64,000 bases of DNA from JBBEBE01 sp040882505 (GTDB lineage Bacteria > Bacteroidota > Rhodothermia > Balneolales > Balneolaceae). The position numbers and the translations under genes are program-made. The first letter of the stretch is position 1; the number at the start of each line of letters is the position of its first letter. Shown here piece after piece: positions 63,944 to 64,000 of the stretch. Where the stretch lies: assembly GCA_040882505.1 (NCBI GenBank), contig JBBEBE010000012.1:4233-68232 (forward strand), written 5' to 3'. The notes under the pieces were generated by a model. It did not search any database. It was given only the letters and a program-made list of their open reading frames with translations, and was not told the DNA's origin.

Positions 63944-64000
63944 ATGAACGATACATCCCCTTTCGAGGTACCATTCTCGGATCCCGTTCTGATCTTTGCC
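63944..64000 (+). CDS. start of a probable monovalent cation:proton antiporter (partial, cut by window edge)
   Basis: Nineteen codons are visible, beginning MNDTSPFEVPFSDPVLIFA. The ending FSDPVLIFA resembles the N-terminus of CPA2/Kef-type antiporters just before their first TM helix. ATG 63944 follows the purL stop after 3 bases. The assignment rests on very little sequence. Confidence 0.35.
   Translation, partial: MNDTSPFEVPFSDPVLIFA

Noticed and set aside
1..64000. tRNA, rRNA, CRISPR, IS or prophage elements
   Set aside because: Spacers above 100 bp were inspected by eye. No cloverleaf with TTCRANNC, regular spaced repeats, transposase or integrase motif was seen. A dedicated search could still find small RNAs.

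Overview
The window is about 64 kb of dense, mostly housekeeping bacterial chromosome, with many overlapping genes and short spacers. The gene set and signals point to the Bacteroidota/Rhodothermota/Balneolota group. The evidence is a short primary sigma factor of about 284 aa without region 1.1, a 1216-aa fused E2-E1 2-oxoglutarate dehydrogenase, FolE and ThiL proteins of Bacteroidetes type, an Amidase_3 enzyme, a FadL/OmpP1-like barrel protein, and upstream elements of the TTTG / TAnnTTTG kind. The exact phylum is an inference. No rRNA, tRNA, IS element, prophage or CRISPR array was seen.

Layout. 1-2759 (minus): 5' part of clpC, then gpmI and rpsT. 2884-5590 (plus): cmk, rpsA and a strong terminator. 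5634-7002 (minus): an orphan 82-aa ORF and a solitary MoxR ATPase. 7207-22206: respiratory block. nuoJ-nuoK (plus) are separated from nuoL-nuoM-nuoN (plus) by about 9 kb on the opposite strand. That insert holds a decayed symporter/epimerase scar and an 11-gene Mrp-type cation/proton antiporter operon with a split MrpA tail and three ND2/4/5-like subunits. 22388-23572: rpsF-rpsR-rplI and terminator. 23784-25948: exbB, a small membrane gene, two exbD genes and a terminator, behind a near-consensus sigma-70 promoter. 26015-29652: a ThiL-family protein lacking its catalytic acidic residues, ftsH and a pterin synthase. 29666-33316 (minus): the 2-oxoglutarate dehydrogenase fusion. 33529-41815 (plus): pepF, a GAF/GGDEF-like protein, the primary sigma factor, a muramoyl amidase, an unusual lipoprotein and an outer-membrane barrel protein. 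41869-43880 (minus): SIMPL, Dabb and two HU/IHF-like genes. 44124-55748 (mostly plus): folE, cysS, yidD, hisI, a theta-carbonic-anhydrase-like (LCIB) gene, a MerC-like gene, anmK, an aminotransferase, a thioredoxin-like gene, pdxH, trmB and fadE. 55776-56588 (minus): proC. 56847-64000 (plus): thrA-thrB-thrC, purL and the start of a probable cation/proton antiporter.

How the genes fit together. The respiratory genes supply the membrane arm of complex I (J, K, L, M, N; A-I are not here) next to a related Mrp antiporter, so two evolutionarily linked ion-pumping systems sit interleaved. ExbB/ExbD would use the resulting ion gradient at the envelope. The thr genes cover both aspartate kinase/homoserine dehydrogenase activities and the last two steps from homoserine to threonine. 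folE and the PTPS-family gene lie 15 kb apart and could together make a reduced pterin. The points most worth a second look are the split nuo operon, the ThiL-like pseudoenzyme, the deletion scar at about 8890, the LCIB-like protein, the conserved-looking small membrane proteins in the Mrp and Exb operons, and the GAF/GAF/degenerate-GGDEF protein coupled to pepF.
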